From Maratus speciosus (Eukaryota; Arthropoda; Arachnida; Araneae; Salticidae), in contig OZ010792.1 in NCBI GenBank assembly GCA_963932465.1, positions 110,602,935 through 110,666,934 on the forward strand: a stretch of DNA of 64,000 bases. The letters are read 5' to 3'. A model generated the notes under the pieces. That model did no database searches, was not told the origin of the DNA, and saw nothing but the letters and a program-made list of their open reading frames with translations. The translations under genes were made by a program, and so were the position numbers. Below, in pieces: positions 47,297 to 59,055 of this stretch (the stretch's first letter is position 1; each line of letters opens with the position of its first letter).

Positions 47297-48989
47297 TGTT
47301 GGCATGATTTCAACATTTTGGATATTTAGAACTATTTTTTTGAAGGAAAAAGATATATATATATATGAATAAGTTTACTGTCGATATCATCTATGTATAT
47401 ATTTATCTAAGTGATTATTTTATCTAATTGATTAATTTTTTAATTCAAGTTTTTTTTTATCTAAGTGATTATTTTATCTAATTGATTAATTTTTTAATTC
47501 AAGTTTTTTTTTTCAATGTACAGTATTATTGTTTTTATGTATGCATTTATTAGTACATGAGCATTAAGTATTTTCCCAGGCAAGGGTTTTGCTAAGGGGA
47601 AAGCTTAATTGCCAGTTACTATCTGTATGTATGATATTACGATGTAAAGTAAAGAATTGGACAGTTTTGGTACAAAAGAGGGACTTTTATGACCTCATGT
47701 TTTATGGGACAGCTGCAGGATCTTCGTGTGGGAGCCCGCGGTCTCGTGGGAAAGTGGGGTTTGAAATATCGGATGTAGGAGGGTCGAAAGGCCCCGTGCA
47801 TTCCGGGGACCCACTGACCACTGGCCGACACGAAGGCGGGTCCAGGCAGCGGCGAGTGGTTGGAGATTTTAATTATGCTGAATATGTTAATTCGCATCCA
47901 CCACTCAGGGCCGCACATGCAAATTTTTAACAGAGAGAGATTTTCTTTTTCTCGAAAAAAATACAGAGTTACAAAAAGAGTTCCAGAGTGCGGTGGTTAT
48001 TTTTTTCAAGCCCTTTTTGGCTGATCTGCCCATGTTTACTTGCTCTGTCTATGACGAGCAATATAGTAGTGTTAATTTTTTTTTTAAAAAATGATTTAAA
48101 CATTTTTGCTTTTTGGCCCAGACCGGGGTGGAATTTAGTGTAAATAAAACTAAAATTACGGAACACGAATATGTGTGTTGTGGTTCTACAAACAAAAAAA
48201 AAGAACTTTTGGATATATATATATAACTGTCAAGTCTACAACTCTAAAAGGATCTTGTGACCCCAATGGGGAAAAAGGTACGATGTTATGGATGTTCTCT
48301 TTTCTATTGTGTACCGTTTTAATATCAAATGTTTTGAATTGGGAATAGGGTGCCCAGGAGAACTTGTCAACTTCAATTAATATCCAAATTAGTGTTTTTT
48401 TTTTCATGAGTTATTGTTTTGGATGGTTAAAGTATGAATTATTTAATTGTAACTTAATATAATTTGCCTGTGGTGTAAATAAATGATGTATTATTATTAA
48501 TTCCCTTCTTTGTTATTATTTGTTAAAAGTCTTGCTAATTACTTATTTTACGTATTTAGAAATTACCTGACTGCTTAATATTATTATTAGACCATATATG
48601 TAAAAGCCATAATTAAATTTATCTTGTAGGGTTGGTTTGTCTGAAAATTGGGGAGTTATATTTAGTGGTTTTAATTATATTATATATTTCCCTTCAAACC
48701 AATTGGCCATAGGTTAGTTATCTTCTAAACATTTCACAACGCATTGTCTTATTTATTCAAGATAACCTTTTAGGTAAATGACCGTAGGTTATCTATTAAC
48801 TAACTAGGCTGTACGATCACCAGGTCCTCTATAATTAGAGGCCCCTATAAGATAGATTTTCTTTTGGATCAAGTAAGTTCGGAGAAAAGGGTGCGCCCAA
48901 CACTCTTGTTAGCTTGTGCTAGGGAATTTATAGATAAATTAAGATATTCATTAACCTAATTTTTAATAGTTCTCTAGATCTTGCCAGCA
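47297..48989 (+). mobile_element. 3' LTR of the rearranged retrotransposon
   Basis: 1,693 bp starting TGTTGGCATG and ending TTGCCAGCA, preceded by a polypurine tract and followed by GTATG (48990-48994). It is nearly identical to the inverted copy at 52165-53855: the two 113-codon frames in them (47589-47930, 53222-53563) encode the same peptide, and only a few substitutions and homopolymer-length changes were noticed. It contains a 54-bp tandem duplication (from 47405), an AATAAA signal at 48478-48483 and a GC-richer block (47700-47840). The shared frame has no recognisable domain and is probably not a gene. Confidence 0.85.
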
Positions 48990-49855
48990 GTATGTTTTAG
49001 AGTTCTTATCTCTAATTATTCTTGTGAAAGGATTTCTTCAAATGGGCCTTAGATTTTCAGAAATTAGATGCCGAGTTTTAGCATACGTTTCAAATACCCA
49101 TTAGTTTGCAGCTCTCAACGTGTCTTTCGTGGTGTGGACGCAGAAAGCTTGCACGCCACCCGTACGGCCCGGGTTCGATGCTACCTCTTGACTTTTTTTT
49201 TTCTTTTTTAATTAATTTTATATTTTAACACTTTATTACAATTTGATTTAAATTTGACATATATTTGACACTTTGAATTGCTGCAAATTTGAATTTTTAT
49301 TTTCGGAAAAAATATACAATTACGTTTAGGTTTTTTTTTTCATGAAAATTTATATGTATTTTATCTAACTTGTAAACTAACATAATCACTGACGAAAATC
49401 CAAAATATTTTATGTCTAGATTTTTTTCCGAATTATTATTTACATTTATATATTTTTATATTTTAAGAAAAGTTCAGAAACAATATATCACATATATATT
49501 TACTTTATTGAATTTTAACTGAAAATTTATTTTTTCGTGTAAATTATAAATAATAATTTTGATGTCAATTTCAAAATATTTTTTCATTCTAACAAATAAT
49601 GATAATAAAGCGAAAATTGTCAACTGGAAATGTAAAAATCGTCTGCGGATCCCGCATGCTGTGAAATGTCAGTAATGTTTTGCTGTCAACAGAAATATTC
49701 CTGGTATTTTGCAGGAAACTTACTGGCATTTCTGTAGAAAGTTTTTAACATATACAGTAAAGTTCCAGTCATTTTCAAGAAATGTTTCTTGGAAATAATG
49801 GGCAACTCAGCTGCCCATTTTTTCCCAGGAACATTGCGGAATTTTTTTTACAGTG
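48990..49855 (-). mobile_element. MITE B, 5' half, in reverse orientation
   Basis: Reverse complement of 39774-40806 of MITE A without the SINE. It ends in ACAGTG followed by TA (49856-49857). Its inner edge is the 5-bp GTATG next to the LTR. It carries the tRNA-like relic at 49125-49192 and the empty SINE site near 49669-49681. Confidence 0.85.
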
Positions 49856-50099
49856 TAGACTGGAACCTAGTAATTACCATTCTCCCAAAACGTACTCCCA
49901 GACTGTTACAGTGTACCCGAGTGAGAGAGAAAGAGGGGAAAAAAAAACACACCATCCTATGCTTGTGAGCATTTGTCTACTATTTATATATATGTATTTT
50001 GCTACATATTCTACCTATTTCATTATTTTACATGCTTTAATATACTATAAATAACCGAAATATGCAAAGAAAAGACACTTTTCTTATATCAATATATGC

Positions 50100-50690
50100 C
50101 CTTAGATATAAAAATTAATATTTGAATAAGAACCTTTAAGTGATATGTTTATCACCCTCGCAACTGTTAAACTACCTAGATTAATATACTATATATATTA
50201 AAACTTACACACTAGTATATACATAAAAGCCGTTAAACTACCTGTTTATCTCCATCGCCAATATTAAACTACATTAATTACCATGTTATATATACTAAAA
50301 CTTACACGCTAGTAGATACATAAAAACAATTCAATAACAAGTTTATAACCCTAAACCTCAAAAATATAAAGCACCTCTTTGGCCATGTGAATCACTACAC
50401 TACATATACTAACTTAAACACTAGTAGATACAGAAACACAATTCGGTGGCCTGTTTATCACCCTAAAGAACAAAAAATAGAAACCTATTTCGAATTATCT
50501 GACTAAATATCCTATATACATTAAACTTAAACACTAGTAGATACAGAAGAACAATTCGGTGACATATTTATCATCATAAACAGAAAAATAACAAGTAAAC
50601 TTTGAATTATGTTACTAAACACACTATATACACTAAACATACACACTAGTAGATACACCAGAACAATTCAGCTCCCGCCCGTCTTTTTTT
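50100..50690 (-). repeat. ~112-bp tandem repeat, about five units
   Basis: Units are recognised by 'ACTAGTAGATACA' near 50212, 50310, 50421, 50534 and 50646, each followed by 'CAATTC' and 'TGTTTATCA'-like words. They diverge by roughly 20-30 percent. The array lies just downstream of the integrase-like ORF in the element's sense orientation. Confidence 0.7.
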
Positions 50691-50770
50691 TTTTTTGTGT
50701 GTGTAATACTTTAGTTAGATCAACCTCTACTTCTAAAAAAACATAAAAATGAAGAAAATTTAAAATATTT

Positions 50771-51277
50771 TTACACTTCTTCCGTACTTTCCTCATCGTT
50801 GTCGTTCGTTTGAGGTAATTTAATTTTAGCACTTGGCTTCCACATGTGAGTAATATGGCGTTGAATCTTTTTTTTATTAGGTTCGAGTATATGTTTCAAA
50901 ATATAATTATTGCGTCTTGCCACCTTTACAACTTCATAAGGACCGTCGAACTTAGGATGTAACGCCAATGGGCGTCCAACATTTTTTAAGTATACTTGAT
51001 CCCCAATTTCCAATTTCACAACTTTTTCAAAATCTTTGCCCACATATTCTTTCGCCATTCGTTCTTGGTTTGCGAGTGCAGTTTTATAAACTTCTTTCAT
51101 ATGTGCAATCACATTTAATAAATTATCCGTATTCGCCTTTTCGGTATCCGTTTTAGACATATTTACTTTATTCGTTGAATTTTTTAACTTACTCTGTGCA
51201 AGACGGGTACGCGCTTCAATAATGAAATTATTAAATTCCGAACTGGTACGCTTTTTAATTTTAGACTTATTTCCCAT
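50771..51277 (-). CDS. Integrase C-terminal (GPY/F-like) domain protein
   Basis: 168 codons on the minus strand, starting at ATG 51275-51277 with an in-frame TAG two codons upstream. Residues 1-80 are lysine-rich and probably helical. Residues 88-98 read KLEIGDQVYLK, 108-120 include HPKFDGPYEVVKV, and 141-148 read HITHMWKP. The acidic tail is 158-168. The order 'GDxVxL ... P(K/R)(F/Y)xGPYxV ... VxxxxxxKP' is that of the C-terminal DNA-binding part of Ty3/gypsy-type integrases. The zinc finger and catalytic core are missing. The frame is intact in an otherwise non-coding element. It could be a retained fragment or a short protein with its own role; which one is not decidable here. Confidence 0.65.
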   Translation of the reverse strand: MGNKSKIKKRTSSEFNNFIIEARTRLAQSKLKNSTNKVNMSKTDTEKANTDNLLNVIAHMKEVYKTALANQERMAKEYVGKDFEKVVKLEIGDQVYLKNVGRPLALHPKFDGPYEVVKVARRNNYILKHILEPNKKKIQRHITHMWKPSAKIKLPQTNDNDEESTEEV

Positions 51278-51564
51278 GCGCTAACATTATTTTAAATAAA
51301 TTGGGTGTAAAATTTCCAATTGCAAAAATTATTAATAATATGAAATACCATGAAAAATCAAATATAAAATGTAAAGAAATATAAACACACCATTCAAAGA
51401 AAAACCCTTAGGAATAAGAGAACTAATCACAGTACATATAACGCATACTCCAAAAAAAAATAAATTCTTCCGAAAAATAGAGGAAAAGAAAAATTAATGT
51501 AATGTATATAAATCTTTCTTCAAGTGCACCATCTCAGCCACACATAACTGTATATATATATATA

Positions 51565-51602
<38 letters not shown>

Positions 51603-52146
51603 TCTATGTATTTCTACCTTTTCTATCAGTTGCACTGATAAATTATAGAAAAATTTTATTATTTTCTTTTTATTTATTTATTTTTTCTTATTTATTTTTT
51701 CTTTTATCATAATAATACCCCTCTATTATTATTTCTTAATGCACATGTATAATATACAATTACTCATTATAATTCAACTCGATATATTTAACAAACTCCT
51801 AAACCTGAGAAAAACATATATAAAAAGTAAATATATAATTTTCAATAATATATTTTCTCATATTATCATTTGTCATGACTGAACCTTGTTATAAAAGTTG
51901 TGCCAATCTTTGTTTTGTCCACAGGAGAACTTTGTCATTCGAACAAAACAAAAAAAAATTTAATATGTAGGATGAAAAAATTGAAATTATCTGCATAATA
52001 ATTTAGACCTAAATATCCTTAGAATTTTAATACCTAAAGTATACAAAAAATTATTAATGTAATTAATTTGACCCAAAATGTAATTATAATTAAGATAAAA
52101 CAATAATAACCTCACGTTCCCAAAGGAAGAGATCACGGTACCACCT

Positions 52147-52164
52147 AAGTATCGGGGAAGCCCA
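52147..52164 (-). other. Primer binding site candidate
   Basis: Directly after the LTR end CA, the minus strand reads TGGGCTTCCCCGATACTT. A TGG start is what pairing with a tRNA 3' CCA requires. Which tRNA it matches could not be determined. Confidence 0.6.
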
Positions 52165-53855
52165 TGCTGGCAAGATCTAGACAACTATTAAAAATTAGGT
52201 TAATGAATATCTTAATTTATCTATAAATTCCCTAGCACAAGCTAACAAGAGTGTTGGGCGCACCCTTTTCTCCGAACTTACTTGATCCAAAAGAAAATCT
52301 ATCTTATAGGGGCCTCTAATTATAGAGGACCTGGTGATCGTACAGCCTAGTTAGTTAATAGATAACCTACGGTCATTTACCTAAAAGGTTATCTTGAATA
52401 AATAAGACAATGCGTTGTGAAATGTTTAGAAGATAACTAACCTATGGCCAATTGGTTTGAAGGGAAATATATAATATAATTAAAACCACTAAATATAACT
52501 CCCCAATTTTCAGACAAACCAACCCTACAAGATAAATTTAATTATGGCTTTTACATATATGGTCTAATAATAATATTAAGCAGTCAGGTAATTTCTAAAT
52601 ACGTAAAATAAGTAATTAGCAAGACTTTTAACAAATAATAACAAAGAAGGGAATTAATAATAATACATCATTTATTTACACCACAGGCAAATTATATTAA
52701 GTTACAATTAAATAATTCATACTTTAACCATCCAAAACAATAACTCATAAAAAAAAAACACTAATTTGGATATTAATTGAAGTTGACAAGTTCTCCTGGG
52801 CACCCTATTCCCAATTCAAAACATTTGATATTAAAACGGTACACAATAGAAAAGAGAACATCCATAACATCGTACCTTTTTCCCCATTGGGGTCACAAGA
52901 TCCTTTTAGAGTTGTAGACTTGACAGTTATATATATATATCCAAAAGTTCTTTTTTTTTGTTTGTAGAACCACAACACACATATTCGTGTTCCGTAATTT
53001 TAGTTTTATTTACACTAAATTCCACCCCGGTCTGGGCCAAAAAGCAAAAATGTTTAAATCATTTTTTTAAAAAAAATTAACACTACTATATTGCTCGTCA
53101 TAGACAGAGCAAGTAAACATGGGCAGATCAGCCAAAAAGGGCTTGAAAAAAATAACCACCGCACTCTGGAACTCTTTTTGTAACTCTGTATTTTTTTCGA
53201 GAAAAAGAAAATCTCTCTCTGTTAAAAATTTGCATGTGCGGCCCTGAGTGGTGGATGCGAATTAACATATTCAGCATAATTAAAATCTCCAACCACTCGC
53301 CGCTGCCTGGACCCGCCTTCGTGTCGGCCAGTGGTCAGTGGGTCCCCGGAATGCACGGGGCCTTTCGACCCTCCTACATCCGATATTTCAAACCCCACTT
53401 TCCCACGAGACCGCGGGCTCCCACACGAAGATCCTGCAGCTGTCCCATAAAACATGAGGTCATAAAAGTCCCTCTTTTGTACCAAAACTGTCCAATTCTT
53501 TACTTTACATCGTAATATCATACATACAGATAGTAACTGGCAATTAAGCTTTCCCCTTAGCAAAACCCTTGCCTGGGAAAATACTTAATGCTCATGTACT
53601 AATAAATGCATACATAAAAACAATAATACTGTACATTGAAAAAAAAAACTTGAATTAAAAAATTAATCAATTAGATAAAATAATCACTTAGATAAAAAAA
53701 AACTTGAATTAAAAAATTAATCAATTAGATAAAATAATCACTTAGATAAATATATACATAGATGATATCGACAGTAAACTTATTCATATATATATATATC
53801 TTTTTCCTTCAAAAAAATAGTTCTAAATATCCAAAATGTTGAAATCATGCCAACA
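52165..53855 (-). mobile_element. 5' LTR of the rearranged retrotransposon
   Basis: 1,691 bp, inverted relative to the LTR at 47297-48989. On the minus strand it starts TGTTGGCATG, ends TTGCCAGCA and is followed by the primer-binding site. Outside it lies CATAC (53856-53860), the complement of the GTATG beside the other LTR. The near identity of the two LTRs points to a recent insertion. Confidence 0.85.
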
Positions 53856-54334
53856 CATACTTTAAATTAATCAAAATAGGTGAGAATCATATTTGATTGT
53901 CCCCTGGTTAATGCAGATCCGAATAATAGGTGTATTTTTTTTACACAGTCTGCTCGTTAAAGATTTCACAGACAAGTACGAGAGATAATCTCTTAGTGAT
54001 GTCACAGAGGTATTGTATTTTCATCTGAATTATCTTGACAATAGAGACGTAAAGGATTATGTCGTCTATTGATTTATTTGCATTCCATATTGATTTTTTT
54101 ACATTCATTTAAGGAATTCGTTTTCGACACTCGCGCGCGAGCAACGGATTATAGGAAAAAAAAATAATAATAAATGGCGGCCGCAGCGTTTTGCTGTTTC
54201 CAACTTTTGTTCAGGAACGTTTCAGATAAGAAAACCAGAATTTCACAGGAAAGAGCTAAATTATTCTGAAAACCTGATAAAAGGCGAAACGTTCCTGAAT
54301 TTTACATGGAAAGTTACCATTTTTTTTTACAGTG
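53856..54334 (+). mobile_element. MITE B, 3' half
   Basis: Matches 40802-41277 of MITE A in the same orientation and ends TTTTTTTTACAGTG. The next two bases are CA, not TA, so one base of the target duplication has probably changed. It includes the segment 'GACACTCGCGCGCGAGCAAC', which has a CpG-rich palindrome (CTCGCGCGCGAG). Confidence 0.85.
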
Positions 54335-54419
54335 CAGCTGGTGAAAATTGCCTCGCTATAAATGGAATTCGCCATCGCTTTAATAGATTTCTACAGCCGT
54401 ATGTATATGTCCGGTGCAG

Positions 54420-54730
54420 TTAAAAGCCTACTTCAGTCAAACGAAAAGACCCGTTCGCTAATGCTAATCCTATGGAAGACGTTTATAAAGATAAGATATG
54501 TCATTTGAATTTAAATATTTTTAAATGATTTTTTTGCATTGAATAGCTGAGATCGATCTGTACAAAGACCGTTGTTTACTTTTTCGATTTTCTTTACAGG
54601 TATTTTTAATGAGGACACTTTCATTTTGGAAACCGGTTTTGAAAGTAAAGGCATCCTTATAAAAAAATCTGCAATCAAAATCGAAAAAGTAAAAAAACGG
54701 CCTGCATACAATCGATCTCAGTTATCCAAT

Positions 54731-54767
<37 letters not shown>

Positions 54768-54867
54768 TTAAAAATATTGAAATGCGACCGATATATCTTT
54801 ATAAATTTCTTCCATAGGATTAGCATTAGAGAACGCGTCTTCTCGTTTGACTGAAGTTGTCTCTTAA
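54420..54867. mobile_element. TTAA foldback MITE
   Basis: TTAA at 54420-54423 and 54864-54867. The inverted ends share 'ACTTCAGTCAAACGA' and 'CTAATGCTAATCCTATGGAAG' (one base trimmed in places). The arms run to about 54610 and from about 54640, with long A/T insertions (A-run 54735-54763). Frames on the minus strand here are arm readings. Confidence 0.7.
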
Positions 54868-55344
54868 GGGGTTAACATGATTCTGATAAAACCAGCTTTT
54901 ACAGAAAAATGAAATTAAAAACTCGTCAAAAGTGGCCAGATAAATTGTTAAATGTTTAGCTCCCTAGAACTCATTCTTAGTGAAGGAACTGGGTTTATCG
55001 CTAATCTTGAATTAGTTTTTATTGGTGAAATTAGTATTTAACTTAGAAATCTACCCCCGCCTGTAGGTGGAGCCGGCAGGGATTTTTTTATTACGCGGGA
55101 ATATTGGGCGGTTTATCACCAGTAGCAGGCTAACGGATTAATTTATAATAAAGTTAAAAATATTATTAAAGTGTTACATTATCATTGTAAACATACCTGT
55201 GAACGTAATTTTTATAATTCTAGCATATAAGGAAGTGGTTTAAAAATAGATTACAAAATTTCATAGTTACGTACAAAAACCAGGTTGAGTTAAATAAAAG
55301 AGTGTAAAAACAGATTTTAATCTATTCTACAAAAATAAATAAAT
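54868..55344. other. No feature recognised
   Basis: Mostly AT-rich. A GC-richer patch at 55050-55135 has no partner identified in the window. Confidence 0.35.
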
Positions 55345-57785
55345 AACGCTGTCACCGCCACTGTCAATGAATTTTTTGTCATCCGAGGTCTTTCTTCGTT
55401 AATATTACAAAAAATACTGCATACAAAAATATAAAAATATGTGGTATTATAGAGAAATGTTTGATAAACACGCTGAAGAAGACAGTTTTTAAACCAAAGA
55501 ATTATTTATAGATATATTTAATGTTAAAGTTGGTCAAAATCGTTCCATTAAAAAAAGTTTTATAAGAGCAAAAATTATACACAGGAATTTAATAATTTTT
55601 TCTAGGTATATTCATTGGAAGTTCCCGGTGTGCAGACTGCCTTTATTTTTTCAATATGACTAATTTTTTGAGGGTTTATTTCCATTTAAAATTCAAATTT
55701 TCAGCATTTCTTAGATATTTTTTACATACTAGGGGCTCTGAACCCCTAAGAGTTACGTTCGCCAACCCCCGTTCAGACCCCGCAAACTCTAAAAGCACGC
55801 TAACTTGATCGGATTTTAAAAAAAATTTGGAAGGCTGAATTATAATTAAAAAACAATGCGATCTCCCTGTTAACGGGCTGTTTCCGTCTTAGATTAAATC
55901 AGATTAGTGAAACATTTGAAAATAAGCTAATATAAAATTAATTAAGTAAACAAAGTCTTTGTCTCCCGGTATTTTTTAACAACGCTATAAGAAAGTTCTT
56001 TTAAATAAGACATTTTAAATGTATAGTTTTAAATCATCTGACGTAGTTTTCACCAAAGTTTTCCTTCTCTTTTTAATATTCACGTGGAACTATTTTTGTT
56101 GTTAGAAAGGAAATATTATTTGCAGTGTCTTAAAATTCACAATAATAGTTTAAAAGATTATCTCAAAATATGAAATAAATGTCTCGCGCAAATATATTTT
56201 TTAATTTAAACTGTTTGGCCATGTTTTTATTTGGTCATTTTAAATATGACGCAATTTCCTCCATTTACGACTTTCAACGCATATTAATGATAATGAATTT
56301 ATTATTTTACAATTTTCTTTTCTCTTTTAAAATTCACGTGTAAATATAATTTTTATGACATAATTTTCAATATTTTCCTGCTTTTAATATGTAATCATTT
56401 AATTCTAATTTGAAAGGTTTTTTATGTTCATAATAGTTACGTATAAAGAAATTTTTAATTTGAAGGAAATATTATTCTTTGCACTGTTTTTAAAATTTTT
56501 AAAATAATATCCTTTTCTAAATGAAAAAAAAAAAACTCGAAAGGCTGAAAATTTGAATTTAAGATGGAAATAAATCCTCAAAAGATGAGTAAAAAAAAAA
56601 AAAAAAAAAAAAAATGAAGTCTGCACACCGAGAACTTTTAATTTATATCATCAGAAAAAATTATTACATTCCTATGTATAGTTTTTGCTCTTATAAAACT
56701 TTTTAATGGAACGATTTTGACCAAATTTAACATTGAATATATCTTAAAATAACTATTCGATTTAAAAACTGTCTACATCAGCGTGTTTATCAAACATTTC
56801 TCTATGATACCGCCAATTTCCATATTTTTGTATGCATTAGTTTTCTTAATATTAAAGAAGAAAGAAGCCCGGCCACAAAAAATTCATAAACAGCGGCGGT
56901 GACAGCATTAGTTAATTTTTTTTAGACTAGAGAGATCTTAGAATATTATTTTAAATTATTGCCAATTGTAAAAAATTTGCAAAGAATAACATTTCCTTTA
57001 AATTAAAAATTTATTTACAGGTGACTATTTATTGTAAACAGAAAAAAATTCTAGGAAATTAGAATTAAATGATTACGTGTTAAAAGCAGAAAATTATTGA
57101 AAATTACGTCAAAAAATTGTTTATACACGAGACTACTTAAAAAACAAACAAACTATAAAATAATTAATTATTTAATATGTGTTAAAAGCAGTAAATGCGG
57201 GTGAAATTACGCCCTATTTTAAATAGCCAAATAATATTGCCAAACACTTTAAATTAAATATATATTTACACATACACGGGAGATTTATTTCATATTTGGA
57301 GATGAACTTTTTAACTGTTGTTGCTAATTCTATGACAGCGCAAATAATATTTCCTTTCTAACAACAAAATTATTTTCAAGTGAATATTACAAAAAGAAAA
57401 GTTTACTGAAAATTACTTTAGATTTAAAACGAATGATTTAAAATCATTTTCTTATAGCGTTATAGTTATTAAAAAATACCGGGAAGCAAAGACTCTGTTG
57501 GCTTATTTCATTTTATATTAGCTAATTTTCAGACATTTAACTAATCTTATATAATCAAACACGAAAAGAGCAATTAACAGCAGCTGATTTGGCCTTAAAA
57601 TCCCCCAGTAAAAGAAAAATAAATAAAAACCTGTTTACAGGGATATCGCCACTGGTTTTTTAATTATAATTCAATCTTCCGTAATCTTTTTAAAACCGAT
57701 CAAATTAACGGATATTTAAAGTCTGAACGGACGTTAGAGAGCGTAGCTCGTAGGGCGCAGAGCGCCCTAGCATATTGTAAAAAAA
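55345..57785. repeat. Interleaved palindrome A-B-A'-B'
   Basis: Segment A (55345-55715) recurs inverted at about 56530-56915 (A'). Segment B (55717-56525) recurs inverted at 56938-57785 (B'). B and B' form a ~2.07-kb foldback whose loop is A', while A lies just outside. The outer ends of B carry small hairpins of their own: AGGGGCTCTGAACCCCT (55738-55754) and AGGGCGCAGAGCGCCCT (57756-57772). The arms are roughly 75-80 percent alike. Conserved words include 'GTTGTTAGAAAGGAAATATT' and 'CATTTAATTCTAATTT'. No ORF has recognisable content. It is probably a foldback transposon with a captured or duplicated segment. Confidence 0.7.
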
Positions 57786-59055
57786 TATATTGTCAAGCGG
57801 AAAGAAAGGAGACGTAATTTAAGAATTAAGTATCCAGAGAAAATACAATAAAAATGCTATATTTTTTGTTAGTAATCTTGTCCTATTCTAAAAGTTCAAA
57901 CTATTGATTATAATCAGTAAAATGTCGAAGGAGATTTAAAATATCAGCTTTACAAAAAGTAAAAACTAAATTTGGGAGTCCCTAATATGATGTGGTCTAA
58001 AGCCACGGCCCAGTTTAACGATGATTTAATGGAACAAATCCAGCCCTGCTTAGTGGTAAAATATTCATCAAAGAGGATTCATCAGTGTGGTCAATCATGG
58101 CTGTGTATAATGCTAAAAGAAAAAAAAAATAATAATACTAAGAGGTCAAAAATGGCCGCAATTCAGACATTTCAAAATAAAAATGTTAATTATTTAATAA
58201 CAATGTTAATTATTTAATAAAAAAAAATTAAAATAAGAAAGCTTTCCATGCCCGTAGGGATTTAAAAGGCTGGTTGATCAGCATTCATAACAAGTAAATT
58301 CTAAATTTAAAGTACGTAGTTACTCTTTCATGAGCAACGTTACTCTGTTGCTAAAATGCTGAAATAATTGAATGTCACCTCATTTTTTAATGGAAAAAAA
58401 AGACCTCCATCATGTTTTTTCCTTTATATTTTAGAAGCAAAATTTTATTTAAAAAATCCTGGTAGTAATCTAGCAGTTAGGAGTTTGAAATTACTTAGTC
58501 TAAAATTAACTCTCATGAGCGGTTGACTTATTATTCTTGCAAAATCATCTCTTTCTACTTACAGGGCAAGAATGTCACTGATGACTATTTTTATATTTTA
58601 TTTCTACCACTATTTTCTAAGTAATAATTTTTATAATATATTCTTAGCGTCAACTTTTAACCGCCTAAACATATTTTGATAGAGAATTATTTATTTCTTC
58701 TACCTTATATACAAATTTTTATATTTTTTCTGGTTATTAATGTATTTTGCACTATATAAAATAAAATAAAATAATAAGACGAAATGCAATATTCCACCTT
58801 GATTCAGTCCCAAATTACACAATATGAACTTTAAAACGTTTTATGGTTACTTAAAATGTGACAGTTAATAATACTACGGATGTTACAAGTTTAAAATATA
58901 CATTTTATTTAAATTTTCTAGTACTTTCGTTCTGCAAAACCTGCAGCCATCGTCAGGGAATATTTTCATTAATTGCAGTTCTATTCATTTCAAATACTAC
59001 ATAACTTCGTTTGAAATGGAAGAGTCTATAAGGGTAGCTGGAAATAGAAGCAGTA
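57786..59055. other. AT-rich spacer, possible flank of a Penelope-like element
   Basis: No gene identified up to 58900. Around 58930-58960, 'CCTGCAGCCATCGTCAGGG' resembles sequences near Penelope-like elements, but this is weak. The 81-codon frame at 57972-58217 shows no recognisable domain. Confidence 0.35.

Larger units (their letters stand above)
49858..52164 (-). mobile_element. Internal DNA of the rearranged LTR element, 5' portion
   Basis: Read on the minus strand from 52164, this follows the 5' LTR: primer-binding-like site, an untranslated leader of ~890 bp, the 168-codon ORF at 50771-51277, then a 112-bp tandem array. A T-run lies at 51569-51599. The border with the MITE TA at 49856-49857 joins, in the model, to TA at 41278-41279. 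Confidence 0.55.

Noticed and set aside
47589..47930. 113-codon frame repeated identically at 53222-53563
   Set aside because: It lies within the LTR and its duplicate is the other LTR, so identity follows from LTR duplication and not from coding constraint. The product has no recognisable domain, and an equally long frame runs on the opposite strand.
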